This document shows positions 9,468-20,497 of a stretch of 64,000 nucleotides of DNA, piece after piece. A program made the position numbers and the translations under genes. Under the pieces are notes generated by a model that had not been told where the DNA came from, ran no database searches, and saw nothing but the letters and a program-made list of their open reading frames with translations. Positions within the stretch are counted from its first letter, which is position 1. Each line of letters begins with the position of its first letter. This DNA comes from Sphingomonas beigongshangi (lineage in GTDB: Bacteria; Pseudomonadota; Alphaproteobacteria; Sphingomonadales; Sphingomonadaceae): positions 248,001 to 312,000 of the forward strand of contig NZ_JADHDT010000004.1 in the NCBI RefSeq assembly GCF_016820445.1, given 5' to 3'.

Positions 9468-11723
9468 GTGTCGCGTCTGCAACTCCTGGCCGGCTGTGCG
9501 CTGCCGCTCGTCCTGTTCGCCGCGCCGGCTGTCGCCCAGTCGCTGAGCGACAGGCCCGTCTCCCCTGCCCCGGTCTCGGACCCAGCTTTGGCCCAACCCG
9601 CGCCGCCGCCGGCGGCGGGTGAGGACCAGATTCGCTTCAGCGCGGACGCGCTGGAGTATGACACCAACACCGACATCGTGACCGCGAGCGGCGAAGTGCG
9701 CATGTATCGCGAGACGGAACGGCTGCGCGCCGACCGCGTGGTGTGGAACCGCAAGACCGGCCGGGTGACCGCGACGGGCAATATCGCGGTGACCAACCCG
9801 CAGGGCGATACCGCCTATGGCGATTCGATCGAGCTGACCGACTCGCTCAAGGACGGCGTGGTCGACAACATGCTGATCGTGCTCAACCGCGGCGGCCGCC
9901 TCGCCGCCGAAAAGGGCACGCGCGACGCCAATGGCGTGGTGGAGCTGCAGACCGCCGCCTACACGCCCTGCGCGGTCGCGACCTCGGCCGGCTGCCCGAA
10001 GGAACCGTCGTGGAAGATCACGGCGGTGCGCATCACCTACCGTCCGGATCGCAAGCGACTCTATTACGGCGGCGGGTCGTTCCACCTCTTCGGCCTGCCC
10101 GCACTGCCGCTGCCCGCCTTCTCCACGCCGGTCGGCGGCGGATCGGAGAGCGGGTTGCTGATGCCCGATTTCCAGATCAGCCAGTCGAACGGGCTGGAAC
10201 TGATCGCGCCCTATTACGTCAAGCTCGCCCCCAACAAGGGGCTGACGCTGACGCCGCATATCTTCTCCAGCGAAATCCCCATGATGCAGGCGCAGTATGA
10301 GGCGCTGGGACAGACGGGCGCCTTTCGCATCACGGGCTATGCCACCGAAAGCCGGCGCAGCGACGACCTGACCACGATTACCGCCAACCAGACCGAACGC
10401 GCGTTCCGCGGCTATCTGGACGGCGTCGCCCGTTATCAATTGACCCCGGACTGGACGCTGAGCGGATCGCTGCGACTGACGACGGACCGTACCTTCCTCC
10501 GCCGCTACGACATTTCGCGCGACGATCGCCTGCGCACCACGGCGTCGCTCGAACATATCGATGCGGACAGCTATTTCGCGATCACCGGCTGGTACGTGCA
10601 GACGCTCCGCGTGGGCGACGTCCAGGGGCAGCAACCGATCGCCCTCCCCGAGATCGACTATCGCCGCCGGCTCGACCTGTTCGGCGGCAAGTTGCAGCTG
10701 CAGGGCAATTCGCTCGCGATCACCCGCACCGCGGGCCAGGATACGCAGCGGGCCTTCGTTGCCGGTCAATGGGACCTGCGGCGGCTGACCAACTGGGGCC
10801 AGGAGGTGACGCTGACGGCCTATGCGCGCGCCGACGTCTACAACACCGACAATATCGCGAGCACCGAAGTCGCAAGCTATCGCGGCCTCGACGGTTTCCA
10901 CGGCCGCGCGATCGGCGCGCTGGCCGCGGACGTCAAATGGCCGTTCGTCGGCAGCTTCCTCGGCGGCACGCAGGTGCTGACGCCGCGGGTACAGATCGTC
11001 GCTTCGCCCAAGGTCGCCAATCTCGACGTGCCCAACGAGGATGCGCGCGCGATCGACCTGGAGGATTCGAACCTCTTCGCGCTCAACCGCTTCGCCGGCT
11101 ACGACCGGTTCGAGGATACGACGCGCGTGACCTATGGCGCGGAATGGGCGATCAACATTCCCGGCGTGTCGTTCAATGCCGTCATCGGACAGAGCTATCG
11201 CCTGACGCAGCGTCCCACGATCCTGCCGCAGGGTACGGGTCTGTCGGACCGTTTCTCCGACATCGTGGGCAGGACCGAACTGCGCGTCCACGATTTCGTG
11301 TCGATCACCCATCGCTACCGCCTGGACAAGGACAGTTTCGCGGTGCGGCGCAATGAAGTGGACGCGACGGTTGGCTCGCGCAGCACCTATGTCCTCGTCG
11401 GCTATCTGCGCCTCAACCGCAACATCACGCCCAGCATCGAGGACCTGCAGGACCGCGAGGAACTGCGCCTCGGCGGCCGCTTGCAGGTCTCGCGGTTCTG
11501 GTCCGCCTTCGGCTCGACGGTGATCGACCTCACCAACAAGTCGGAGGACCCTCTGTCGCTGTCCGACGGATTCTCGCCGGTCCGGCATCGGTTGGGCGTG
11601 CAATATGAGGACGACTGCCTGCGGCTTGGCGTGACGTGGCGGCGAACCTACCAGGACACGGGCGACGCGCGCGGGGGCAACGCCTTCCTGTTGTCGCTGG
11701 CGTTGAAGAACATCGGTCGCTAA
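9468..11723 (+). CDS. lptD: LPS-assembly protein LptD
   Basis: A 751-residue outer-membrane protein that inserts lipopolysaccharide into the outer leaflet. A signal peptide (about 1-24, ending APAVAQ) is followed by a proline-rich linker, an OstA-like N domain starting near IRFSADALEYDTNTDIVTASG, and a large beta-barrel ending in an aromatic-poor strand (LALKNIGR). The start is GTG with only a weak upstream site (GAAGGGG about 15 nt away). It begins the run lptD, surA, pdxA, rsmA, a conserved arrangement in proteobacteria that links outer-membrane biogenesis with rRNA maturation. Confidence 0.92.
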   Translation: MSRLQLLAGCALPLVLFAAPAVAQSLSDRPVSPAPVSDPALAQPAPPPAAGEDQIRFSADALEYDTNTDIVTASGEVRMYRETERLRADRVVWNRKTGRVTATGNIAVTNPQGDTAYGDSIELTDSLKDGVVDNMLIVLNRGGRLAAEKGTRDANGVVELQTAAYTPCAVATSAGCPKEPSWKITAVRITYRPDRKRLYYGGGSFHLFGLPALPLPAFSTPVGGGSESGLLMPDFQISQSNGLELIAPYYVKLAPNKGLTLTPHIFSSEIPMMQAQYEALGQTGAFRITGYATESRRSDDLTTITANQTERAFRGYLDGVARYQLTPDWTLSGSLRLTTDRTFLRRYDISRDDRLRTTASLEHIDADSYFAITGWYVQTLRVGDVQGQQPIALPEIDYRRRLDLFGGKLQLQGNSLAITRTAGQDTQRAFVAGQWDLRRLTNWGQEVTLTAYARADVYNTDNIASTEVASYRGLDGFHGRAIGALAADVKWPFVGSFLGGTQVLTPRVQIVASPKVANLDVPNEDARAIDLEDSNLFALNRFAGYDRFEDTTRVTYGAEWAINIPGVSFNAVIGQSYRLTQRPTILPQGTGLSDRFSDIVGRTELRVHDFVSITHRYRLDKDSFAVRRNEVDATVGSRSTYVLVGYLRLNRNITPSIEDLQDREELRLGGRLQVSRFWSAFGSTVIDLTNKSEDPLSLSDGFSPVRHRLGVQYEDDCLRLGVTWRRTYQDTGDARGGNAFLLSLALKNIGR

Positions 11724-11817
11724 GCCCGCATTCAGCCGGCCGAGGGCATAGGTCGGGTCAAGGCGGACGGATCAAGGCGCGCGGCCTGCGCGCACAGCTG
11801 TAGGATAACGGGAACAC

Positions 11818-13182
11818 GTGACGCATCGAATTCGACCGGCGGCCCGGCTGGGCCGGATCATGGGGTGGGTGGCGCTGACGGCGATGGCCGGCGGCGCGGT
11901 GGCGCAGACGGTGACCGATCAGAGCACGCCCGAAACCGCGCTGGACATCCCGGCCAATCTGCAGATCTTCGGCAAGGTCGATCCCAACGTCCGCAAGCCG
12001 ACGGCGATCGTCAACGACTTCGTCATCACCGGCACCGACGTCGACCAGCGGCTGGCGCTGATCATAATGAGGAACGGTGGAAAGGCGCCGCCAACGGAGC
12101 AGCTCGAACAGCTCAAGCTCGAGATACTTCGGCAGCTGATCGACGAGACGTTGGAGATTCAAGAGGCGAAGAGCGCCGATATCACCGTCACGCAGGCAGA
12201 AATCGAACAGGCAATGAACGGCCTGGCGAAACAGATGGGACGGTCCGTCAGCCAGCTACGCGGCGACTTGCGCGCTGCGGGCTCTTCGGAACGCTCTGCC
12301 CGCCGCGCGATCGAGGGCGAGCTTGCCTGGACCCGGTACCTGCGCCGCAAGGTCGAGCCCTTCGTCAACGTCGGCGACGAGGAGGTGAAGGCGATCATCG
12401 ACCGCCTGCAGGCGTCGAAGGGCGCGGAGGAATATCACCTTCAGGAAATCTACCTCAGCGCCAACGACGCCAACCGCGAACAGATCGCGGCCAATGCGCG
12501 GCAGATCATCGGCGAGCTGCAGAAGGGGCAGCAGCCGTTCGAATTCTATGCCCGCAGCTATTCCGAGGCTTCGACCAAGGCGGTCGGCGGCGATCTCGGC
12601 TGGCTGCGCCTGGCGACGCTGCCGCAGCCGCTGGCGGAAGCCGCGCAGCAAATGCAGGTCGGCCAGGTCGCCGGCCCGATCGCGACGCCCGGCGGCTTCT
12701 CGATCCTCTATCTGCTCGACAAGCGCACGGTCGGCGCGGCGGACCCGCGCGACGCGCGGCTCAGCCTGAAGCAGCTGACGATCCACTTCCCGGCCAACAC
12801 GACCATGGCGCAGGCGCAGGCGCGGGCGGGTACGTTCGCCCAGGCGCTCAAGCAGATCCAGGGCTGCGGCAGCGTGGAGAAGGTCGCCGCCTCGGTCGGC
12901 GCCGAAGTCGTCGACAACGATTCGGTGCCGGTGCGCAGCGTCCCCGATCCGCGGCTTCAGCAGATCCTGCTCGGCCTGCAGGTCGGTCAGGCGACGCCGC
13001 CCTTCGGCTCACCGCAGGACGGCGTTCGCTCGCTCGTCCTTTGCGGCCGCGACGATCCGCAGCAGAGCAATCTGCCGAGCGCGAACCAGATCCAGGGGCA
13101 GCTCGAGCAGCAGCGTGTGAACCTGCGCGCGCAGAGCAAGCTGCGCGACCTGCGGCGCGACGCGGTCATCGAGTATCGCTGA
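11818..13182 (+). CDS. surA: Periplasmic chaperone / peptidyl-prolyl isomerase SurA
   Basis: A 454-residue exported protein with a signal sequence (about 1-29), a SurA-type N-terminal chaperone domain (about 50-190) and a parvulin domain (about 205-305, EEYHLQEIYL to FSILYLLDKR). A second, degenerate parvulin-like segment follows (about 315-415), as often seen in alphaproteobacteria. It should help fold outer-membrane proteins such as LptD, encoded just upstream. The start is GTG after an AGGA site; M15 is an alternative that would shorten the signal. Confidence 0.9.
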   Translation: MTHRIRPAARLGRIMGWVALTAMAGGAVAQTVTDQSTPETALDIPANLQIFGKVDPNVRKPTAIVNDFVITGTDVDQRLALIIMRNGGKAPPTEQLEQLKLEILRQLIDETLEIQEAKSADITVTQAEIEQAMNGLAKQMGRSVSQLRGDLRAAGSSERSARRAIEGELAWTRYLRRKVEPFVNVGDEEVKAIIDRLQASKGAEEYHLQEIYLSANDANREQIAANARQIIGELQKGQQPFEFYARSYSEASTKAVGGDLGWLRLATLPQPLAEAAQQMQVGQVAGPIATPGGFSILYLLDKRTVGAADPRDARLSLKQLTIHFPANTTMAQAQARAGTFAQALKQIQGCGSVEKVAASVGAEVVDNDSVPVRSVPDPRLQQILLGLQVGQATPPFGSPQDGVRSLVLCGRDDPQQSNLPSANQIQGQLEQQRVNLRAQSKLRDLRRDAVIEYR

Positions 13183-13183
13183 C

Positions 13184-14227
13184 GTGACCGACCTGGGCAC
13201 AGCGCGCGTGGGACCGGCGACCGCCCCGCTCGCGGTGCCGCTGGGCGATCCCGCCGGGGTCGGGCCGGAGATCATCGGCAAGAGCTGGGCGGTGCGGGGC
13301 GTCCGCCGCCTGCCGCCATTCATGGCGGTGGGCGACCGGCGCGCGATCGCGCGGGTCTGGGACGGCCCGATCGCGACCGTCGCGGACGCCGCGGAAGCCC
13401 TGGCGGTGTTCGACCGCGCGCTGCCGGTGCTGCCCGCGCGCGAGGCGGGCGAGATCGTTCCCGGTATGCCCGATGTCGCCGGGGCGCACGCCGCCTTCGA
13501 CGCCCTGGAAGTCGCGACGCGCGCGGTGCTGACCGGCGAGGCGCGCGCGCTGGTGACCGGACCGGTATCCAAGGCACAGCTGTACGGCGTCGGCTTCGAC
13601 TGGCCGGGCCAGACCGAATTCGTCGCGGAACGGTGCGGCGTCGCGGAGGAGGATGCGGTGATGATGCTGGCCGGTCCGTCGCTTCGCGTCGTGCCGATCA
13701 CCACGCACGTTCCGCTGGCCGAGGTTTCTCGCCTGCTGACGGTCGACCTGATCCTAGCCCGCGCGCGCGTCACGGCCGCCGGCCTGCGCACGGGGTTCGG
13801 CATCAAGGGACCGCGGCTCGCCTTCGCGGGGCTCAACCCGCATGCCGGAGAGGGCGGCGCGATCGGGCGCGAGGAAATAGAGGTGATGGCGCCCGCGATC
13901 GCGCAACTGCGCGCCGAGGGGATCGAGGCGACCGGCCCCTTCGCGGCCGACACGCTGTTCCACGCCCGCGCGCGGTCCGCCTATGACGTGGTCCTGTGCC
14001 CCTATCACGACCAGGCGCTGGTGCCGATCAAGACGCTGCATTTCGACGAAGGGGTCAACGTGACATTGGGCCTGCCGATCGTACGCACGTCGCCCGATCA
14101 CGGCACCGCATTCGGCCTCGCCGGGCGCGATACGGCGCATCCCGGCGCGATGATCGCGGCGATCGCCATGGCGGGCCAGATCGCCGACCGTCGCTTCCCC
14201 GCCGGCGTCGCCGCGGTCGCGGCGTGA
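13184..14227 (+). CDS. pdxA: 4-hydroxythreonine-4-phosphate dehydrogenase
   Basis: A 347-residue enzyme of pyridoxal phosphate synthesis. [12 protein letters not shown] at 19-30 is the family opening; the metal-binding histidines lie in [14 protein letters not shown] and [14 protein letters not shown] start one base after the surA stop. Its last bases overlap the rsmA start (GTGA), so the cluster is translationally coupled. Confidence 0.94.
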   Translation: MTDLGTARVGPATAPLAVPLGDPAGVGPEIIGKSWAVRGVRRLPPFMAVGDRRAIARVWDGPIATVADAAEALAVFDRALPVLPAREAGEIVPGMPDVAGAHAAFDALEVATRAVLTGEARALVTGPVSKAQLYGVGFDWPGQTEFVAERCGVAEEDAVMMLAGPSLRVVPITTHVPLAEVSRLLTVDLILARARVTAAGLRTGFGIKGPRLAFAGLNPHAGEGGAIGREEIEVMAPAIAQLRAEGIEATGPFAADTLFHARARSAYDVVLCPYHDQALVPIKTLHFDEGVNVTLGLPIVRTSPDHGTAFGLAGRDTAHPGAMIAAIAMAGQIADRRFPAGVAAVAA

Positions 14228-15060
14228 GCGCGTCGCCGGTCGGGGGGCCTCTCCCCCCGCTGCGCGAGGTGATCGCGCGCTACGGTCTCTCGGCCAGCAA
14301 GGCGCTGGGCCAGAATTTCCTCTTCGACGGCCAGCTGCTGGCGCGGATCGCGGCGGTGCCCGGCGATCTCGACGGCGCCGAGGTGCTGGAGGTCGGGCCG
14401 GGCCCGGGCGGCCTGACCCGGGCGCTGCTGCTCGCGGGCGCGCAGGTCACCGCGATCGAACGCGACCGCCGCTGCATCCCCGCGCTCGAGGAACTGGGCG
14501 CCGCCTTCCCCGGCAAGCTGCGCCTGATCGAGGGCGATGCGCTCGCGGTGGACGCCCCCACCCTCTTCACGGGGCGGCCGCACATCGTGTCCAACCTGCC
14601 CTACAATGTCGGAACCGCGTTGCTGGTCGGCTGGCTGACGGGACCTTGGCAGCCATGGTGGCAATCGCTGACGCTCATGTTCCAGAAGGAAGTCGCCGAG
14701 CGGATCGTCGCGACGCCGGGAAGCGACCATTACGGCAGGCTCGCGGTGCTGGCGCAGTGGCGCAGCGCGGCGAGGATCGCGATGCCGGTCCATCGCTCCG
14801 CGTTCACCCCGCCGCCAAAGGTGATGTCGGCCGTCGTCCATATCACCCCGGCCGAACCACCTGCGGGCGTCGACGTGGCGGTGCTGGAAAGGGTGACCGC
14901 CGCAGCTTTCGGCCAGCGCCGCAAGATGCTGCGGCAAAGCCTGAAGGCGGTACCGGGTGCGCTCGCAGCGGCGGAGGCGATCGGGATCGACGCGTCCCGA
15001 CGCGCGGAAACGCTGACCGTGGCGGAATTCGTCGCCATTGCGCGCGCGGCGGGCGGCTGA
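14224..15060 (+). CDS. rsmA: 16S rRNA (adenine1518-N6/adenine1519-N6)-dimethyltransferase
   Basis: A 278-residue SAM-dependent methyltransferase that dimethylates two adjacent adenines near the 3' end of 16S rRNA. The SAM motif EVGPGPGG is at 56-63 and the catalytic NLPYN at 124-128; LGQNFL near the start is also diagnostic. GTG start overlapping the pdxA stop by four bases. No terminator with a T-run is visible in the 80 bp that separate it from the convergent TPR gene. Confidence 0.95.
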   Translation: MSASPVGGPLPPLREVIARYGLSASKALGQNFLFDGQLLARIAAVPGDLDGAEVLEVGPGPGGLTRALLLAGAQVTAIERDRRCIPALEELGAAFPGKLRLIEGDALAVDAPTLFTGRPHIVSNLPYNVGTALLVGWLTGPWQPWWQSLTLMFQKEVAERIVATPGSDHYGRLAVLAQWRSAARIAMPVHRSAFTPPPKVMSAVVHITPAEPPAGVDVAVLERVTAAAFGQRRKMLRQSLKAVPGALAAAEAIGIDASRRAETLTVAEFVAIARAAGG

Positions 15061-15140
15061 TCGCATCCTCCGACCCGCTGCTAACGATCGCGATACCCGA
15101 TCCCGCCACCGCCTGACCGCACCCTCATACGGCGACTGCG

Positions 15141-15641
15141 TCAGTCCTTGGCGGCGGTCGGCTTCGCCTGCGTCTGCGCGGTGGTGATCGGCGGCCCCTT
15201 TGCGATGGCGGCCGCAAGCTGGTTCGCCTCCGGGCATGCGCCCTTGCACAAGGTCCGGATCTTCGCGAGATTGGCCTTGGCCAGCGTCACCGCCCCCTTG
15301 GCGACCAGCGCCTCGCCCTGGCCCTGCAACGCGGCCACGTCATTGGGTTCGAGCGACAGCGCCTCGCGGTAGAGGCGGATCGCGGTGCCGGGCAGGCCGC
15401 GTGCGTCCGCGGTCTCGGCCAGCACGACATAGGCCTGGCGATTGCGAGGATCGACCGCGAGCGCGGTCTCCAGCAAGTCCGTGGCGCCGTCGAGATTGCC
15501 GGCCGCCTTTGCCGCCTTGCCCTGAGCAAGCAACTGCATCGAACGGGCGTCGATCTGGTCGTCCGGCCGCTGGCCGTGCAGCGAGGTCGACACGCACACC
15601 AGGGTCAACGTGGCGGCGATGGCGACGGAGGTCACGCGCAT
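15141..15641 (-). CDS. Exported tetratricopeptide-repeat protein
   Basis: A 166-residue protein with a signal peptide ([20 protein letters not shown]) and about two to three TPR units (roughly 40-120, for example [24 protein letters not shown]). It is probably periplasmic and a protein-interaction scaffold. It follows the rRNA methyltransferase gene on the minus strand with a 31-bp gap and may be the last gene of the guaB group. No specific function can be read. Confidence 0.8.
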   Translation of the reverse strand: MRVTSVAIAATLTLVCVSTSLHGQRPDDQIDARSMQLLAQGKAAKAAGNLDGATDLLETALAVDPRNRQAYVVLAETADARGLPGTAIRLYREALSLEPNDVAALQGQGEALVAKGAVTLAKANLAKIRTLCKGACPEANQLAAAIAKGPPITTAQTQAKPTAAKD

Positions 15642-15672
15642 GAAGGTCTCCACAGGGGGCACGGCCCGGAAG

Positions 15673-16845
15673 CTAGCAAAGCCGGATCAGCCGCGCGACA
15701 AAAAAGCCGTCGGTCCCGTCGTGCGCGGGATCGAGGCGCAGGCCGCTGCCGCGCGGCCGGCCGGCAGGCAGATCGAGCGGCTCGGCACGCCAGCCGGGAG
15801 AGGTGGCGAGGAAGGCGTCGACCTGTGCCGCCCCCTCCGCATCGAGCAGCGAGCAGACGATGTAGACCAGCGCCCCGCCCGGCCGCACGAGCGGCGCCGC
15901 GAGCTCCAGGACGTGGCGCTGCTGCTGCGCGAATCGTTCCAGCCGCTGTGGCGTGAGGCGCCAGCGCGCCTCGGGATTGCGACGCCACGTCCCGGTCCCC
16001 GAACAGGGCGCATCCACCAGGACCGTATCCGCGGCGCCTGCAAAGGGCGCGAGCGCTGCCGCCTCGCGTCCCGCATCGAGCAGCAGCGGCCTGGCGATCG
16101 TGACCCCCGCCTTTTCCGCGCGCGGCGCCAGCCTCGACAGCCGGGCGCGGTCGACGTCGCTCGCGATCAACTCGCCGCGATTGTCCATCGCCGCGGCGAG
16201 CGCGAGCGTCTTGCCGCCGCCACCTGCGCACAGGTCGATGATGTTCTGGCCGGGCTCCGCGCGGGCGGCGAGGCTGACGATCTGGCTGCCCGCGTCCTGC
16301 ACCTCCACGCGCCCGGCGAGCGGTTCGACGTTGGTGCCACTGGGCAGGCGCAGCGCGTCGGGCAACCCGGCCACGGCTTCACCGCCGATCTCCGCACGGA
16401 TCGACGCGACGTCCGTGCGAAGCCGGTTGACCCGGATATCGAGCGGCGCGCGCGCGACCAACGCCTGCTGAGCCGAAGACGGGACGTCCGATGCGATCAG
16501 CGCCGCGCTGAGCCATGATGGCATGACCCCGGCAGCGGCGGCGGGCTCGGCCGGATCCAGCGGCGCCGGTCCATGCGCCGATCCGTCGAAGGTTGCGGCA
16601 AGGGCATCATCCTCTCGGGCGAGGCCGACCAGCGCGGCGCGACCGTTTTCGGGCGCTTCCCCGGCGCGGCGGATCGCCGCATAGACGAGGTCGCGCACCG
16701 CGCGCCGGTCCTTGGCACCGGCATAGCGACGGCTCGCGAAATAGCGCGCGACGAGCGTGTCCGCCGCCGCACCGCCGCCGCGCGCCGCGTCGACGACCTG
16801 GTCGAGAATGTCGATCGCGGCCTGGCTGCGCGCTGCGGGCGTCAT
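15673..16845 (-). CDS. RsmB/NOP family rRNA (cytosine-5) methyltransferase
   Basis: A 390-residue SAM-dependent RNA m5C methyltransferase. The N-terminal NusB-like RNA-binding region (about 5-130) precedes the catalytic domain with the SAM motif CAGGGGKT (206-213), the release cysteine in DAPCSGTG (C281) and the catalytic cysteine in IVCSLL (C331). This two-cysteine arrangement is the family mark. The domain order fits RsmB, which modifies 16S rRNA C967, but other family members cannot be excluded. It lies 24 bp after guaB on the same strand. Confidence 0.88.
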   Translation of the reverse strand: MTPAARSQAAIDILDQVVDAARGGGAAADTLVARYFASRRYAGAKDRRAVRDLVYAAIRRAGEAPENGRAALVGLAREDDALAATFDGSAHGPAPLDPAEPAAAAGVMPSWLSAALIASDVPSSAQQALVARAPLDIRVNRLRTDVASIRAEIGGEAVAGLPDALRLPSGTNVEPLAGRVEVQDAGSQIVSLAARAEPGQNIIDLCAGGGGKTLALAAAMDNRGELIASDVDRARLSRLAPRAEKAGVTIARPLLLDAGREAAALAPFAGAADTVLVDAPCSGTGTWRRNPEARWRLTPQRLERFAQQQRHVLELAAPLVRPGGALVYIVCSLLDAEGAAQVDAFLATSPGWRAEPLDLPAGRPRGSGLRLDPAHDGTDGFFVARLIRLC

Positions 16846-16869
16846 CGGCCGGCTCCCGTCACCGCTGCC

Positions 16870-18390
<1,521 letters not shown>

Positions 18391-18412
18391 CTAGGGGGTC
18401 ACCGACATGGCC

Positions 18413-18441
18413 TTACGGTTCGGCCGCGCGGGGTGCTATAG
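18413..18441 (+). promoter_or_regulatory. Predicted sigma70-type promoter for the SPFH-nfeD pair
   Basis: TTACGG (18413-18418) and CTATAG (18436-18441) are separated by 17 bases and lie 47 bases upstream of the start codon. The spacing and the CTATA-like -10 box fit housekeeping promoters of alphaproteobacteria. Inferred from pattern only. Confidence 0.5.
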
Positions 18442-18488
18442 CGATATGGGGCACCGGCGCGTGAGTCGGTATCCCGGGGAGGGCCGAC

Positions 18489-19451
18489 ATGGGGATTACC
18501 ATCGCAGCATTCGCCTTGGCACTGGTGCTGTTCTACCTGATGACCAGCATCAAGATCGTGCGCCAGGGCTATCAGTACACGATCGAGCATTTCGGCCGCT
18601 ACACCACCACCGCCGCACCGGGCTTCAATTTCTACCCGGCGTTCTTCTATCGCGTCGGCCGCAAGGTGAACATGATGGAGCAGGTGATCGACATCCCCGG
18701 ACAGGAGATCATCACCAAGGACAATGCCATCATCTCCACCGACGGCGTCGTCTTCTTCCAGGTGCTCGACGCGGCCAAGGCAGCCTATGAGGTTTCGGAT
18801 CTGTACGTCGCGCTGCTCCAGCTGACGACGACGAACCTGCGCACCGTCATGGGGTCGATGGACCTGGACGAGACCTTGTCGAAGCGCGACGAGATCAACG
18901 CGCGCCTCCTGTCGGTGGTGGATCATGCGACGGTGCCGTGGGGTGTCAAGATCACCCGCGTCGAGATCAAGGACATCCGCCCGCCGGCCGACATCGTCGC
19001 CGCCATGGGTCGCCAGATGAAGGCGGAGCGCGAGAAGCGCGCCAACATCCTCGAGGCGGAGGGCACGCGGGCCAGCGAGATCCTGCGGGCCGAGGGGCAG
19101 AAACAGGCGCGCATCCTGGAGGCGGAGGGCCGGCGCGAGTCCGCCTATCGCGACGCGGAAGCGCGCGAGCGCGCGGCTGAGGCAGAGGCGAAGGCGACGC
19201 AGGTCGTGTCCGACGCGATCGAGAGCGGGTCGACGCAGGCGATCAACTATTTCATCGCGCAGAAATATGTCGAGGCCGTCGGCAAGTTCGCGACCAGTCC
19301 CAACGCGAAGACGATCCTGTTCCCGGTCGAGGCGACCAACTTGATCGGCACGCTGGGCGGCATCGGCGAACTCGCCAAGGAGGCCTTGGGCAAGCCGTCC
19401 GCGGCGTCCGCCGAGCCGCGGCGCGGGCCGTTTGAGCTGCCCAAGCCGTGA
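18489..19451 (+). CDS. SPFH/Band-7 (stomatin/QmcA-like) membrane protein
   Basis: A 320-residue protein with one N-terminal membrane helix (about 3-18), an SPFH domain (about 20-190, with [13 protein letters not shown] and [13 protein letters not shown]) and a long charged coiled coil (about 180-245, repeated EAEGxRxSE units). Such proteins form oligomers in membrane microdomains and can associate with proteases. The adjacent nfeD gene overlaps its stop codon; SPFH-NfeD pairs are a known partnership in membrane quality control. Confidence 0.9.
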   Translation: MGITIAAFALALVLFYLMTSIKIVRQGYQYTIEHFGRYTTTAAPGFNFYPAFFYRVGRKVNMMEQVIDIPGQEIITKDNAIISTDGVVFFQVLDAAKAAYEVSDLYVALLQLTTTNLRTVMGSMDLDETLSKRDEINARLLSVVDHATVPWGVKITRVEIKDIRPPADIVAAMGRQMKAEREKRANILEAEGTRASEILRAEGQKQARILEAEGRRESAYRDAEARERAAEAEAKATQVVSDAIESGSTQAINYFIAQKYVEAVGKFATSPNAKTILFPVEATNLIGTLGGIGELAKEALGKPSAASAEPRRGPFELPKP

Positions 19452-19900
19452 CGCTCGACGGGATCGGCGGAGCGGCGGGCGCTTGGCTGATCGCGGCGCT
19501 GGCCCTCGGGCTCGCCGAGCTGGTCATCCCGGGCGTGTTCGCCGTCTTCCTGGCGATCGCCGCCGGGATCGTCGGGCTGACGCTGTTGGCGTTGCCGGAA
19601 CTGCCCGTCGCGGTGCAGATCGCTGCCTTCGCCGCGTGGAGCATCGTTTCGGTGCTGATCGGCCGTCGCTGGTATCGCGACTATCCGGTCGAAACCAGCG
19701 ATCCGCAGCTCAACGACCGTGCCGCCCGCATGATCGGCCAGGTGGTGGTCGTCGAGCAGCGCGTCGATGCGGAGGGCGGCCGCGTGCGGGTGGGTGACGG
19801 CAGTTGGCCCGCGTGCGGTGCCCCGGCGGACCCTGGCGCACGCGTCCGCATCAGCGCGATCCGCGACGGCGTCGCGATCGTCGAACCGCATGCGGATTGA
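19448..19900 (+). CDS. NfeD-family membrane protein
   Basis: A 150-residue short NfeD protein with hydrophobic segments at about 12-62 (likely two or three helices) followed by a small C-terminal OB-fold-like domain (about 85-148, [21 protein letters not shown]). It starts with GTG overlapping the stop of the SPFH gene, so the two are co-translated. It probably acts as a partner of the SPFH protein in membrane organisation. Confidence 0.88.
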   Translation: MTLDGIGGAAGAWLIAALALGLAELVIPGVFAVFLAIAAGIVGLTLLALPELPVAVQIAAFAAWSIVSVLIGRRWYRDYPVETSDPQLNDRAARMIGQVVVVEQRVDAEGGRVRVGDGSWPACGAPADPGARVRISAIRDGVAIVEPHAD

Positions 19901-19975
19901 TCGACACGTCCTCCACTTGGCGCATTCTGGCCGATTGTCGCTGCGCTGCCATCAATGCGATGCTATATACGCCGG

Positions 19976-20392
19976 GTGAGCGACAGCATCCCCTTCGACG
20001 TGCCGATCGGCGTCGACCCCGCCGACATCGACTTTATGGGTCACGTCAACAATGCCAGCTACCTGAAGTGGGTGCAGGAAGCCGTGGTCAGCCACTGGCA
20101 GAAGCTCGCGCCCGCGGACGCGGTCGCCACCCACCTCTGGGTCGCGCTGAAGCACGAGATCACCTATCGGAAGCCGACCTTCCTCGGCGATGACGTGATC
20201 GCCACGGTGTTGCTCGAAAAGGTGCAGGGCGCGCGCGCGTTCTACGGCACCGTCATCCGGCGCGGCGAAGAGGTGCTGGCGGAAGTGAAATCGAGCTGGT
20301 GCTGCCTGGACGCCGAGACGCTGAAGCCGGCGCGGTTGGCGCGCGAGGTCATCGACCGCTTCTTCCAGCCACCCGATCAAGCCACCGCCTGA
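19976..20392 (+). CDS. Acyl-CoA thioesterase, hot-dog fold (YbgC/4HBT-like)
   Basis: A 138-residue hot-dog protein. DPADIDFMGHVNNASYLKWVQEA near the start carries the catalytic-region aspartate and the NxxY pattern of the 4-hydroxybenzoyl-CoA thioesterase family. It should hydrolyse an acyl-CoA of unknown chain type. I chose the GTG at 19976; an ATG at 19955 would add seven residues. There is no ribosome-binding site before the GTG, and a GCTATATA box lies only about 6 bases upstream, so the mRNA may be leaderless if that is the -10 box. Confidence 0.85.
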   Translation: MSDSIPFDVPIGVDPADIDFMGHVNNASYLKWVQEAVVSHWQKLAPADAVATHLWVALKHEITYRKPTFLGDDVIATVLLEKVQGARAFYGTVIRRGEEVLAEVKSSWCCLDAETLKPARLAREVIDRFFQPPDQATA

Positions 20393-20420
20393 CATCCCGT
20401 ACGACGCCGCAGCGGGCGGG

Positions 20421-20470
20421 CCGAAGCACCGTTCCCCTTCACCTGCCGGCCAAGGGGAACAGCGCTTCGG
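20421..20470. terminator. Large hairpin between convergent genes
   Basis: Outer arms CCGAAGC (20421-20427) and GCTTCGG (20464-20470) and inner arms GTTCCCCTT (20431-20439) and AAGGGGAAC (20452-20460) pair perfectly, separated by a 3x3 internal loop and a 12-nt apical loop. It lies between the stop codons of the thioesterase gene and pckA, so it could end transcription from both sides, although no long T-run follows. Confidence 0.55.
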
Positions 20471-20497
20471 TTCTCGACCGGCAGGCGGCGCCGAGGA

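Noticed and set aside
9420-11603. A 727-codon open frame antisense to lptD
   Set aside because: High-GC codon bias leaves long open frames on the opposite strand. The composition (arginine, alanine and histidine rich, no motifs) is that of a shadow, and the lptD frame has clear domains.
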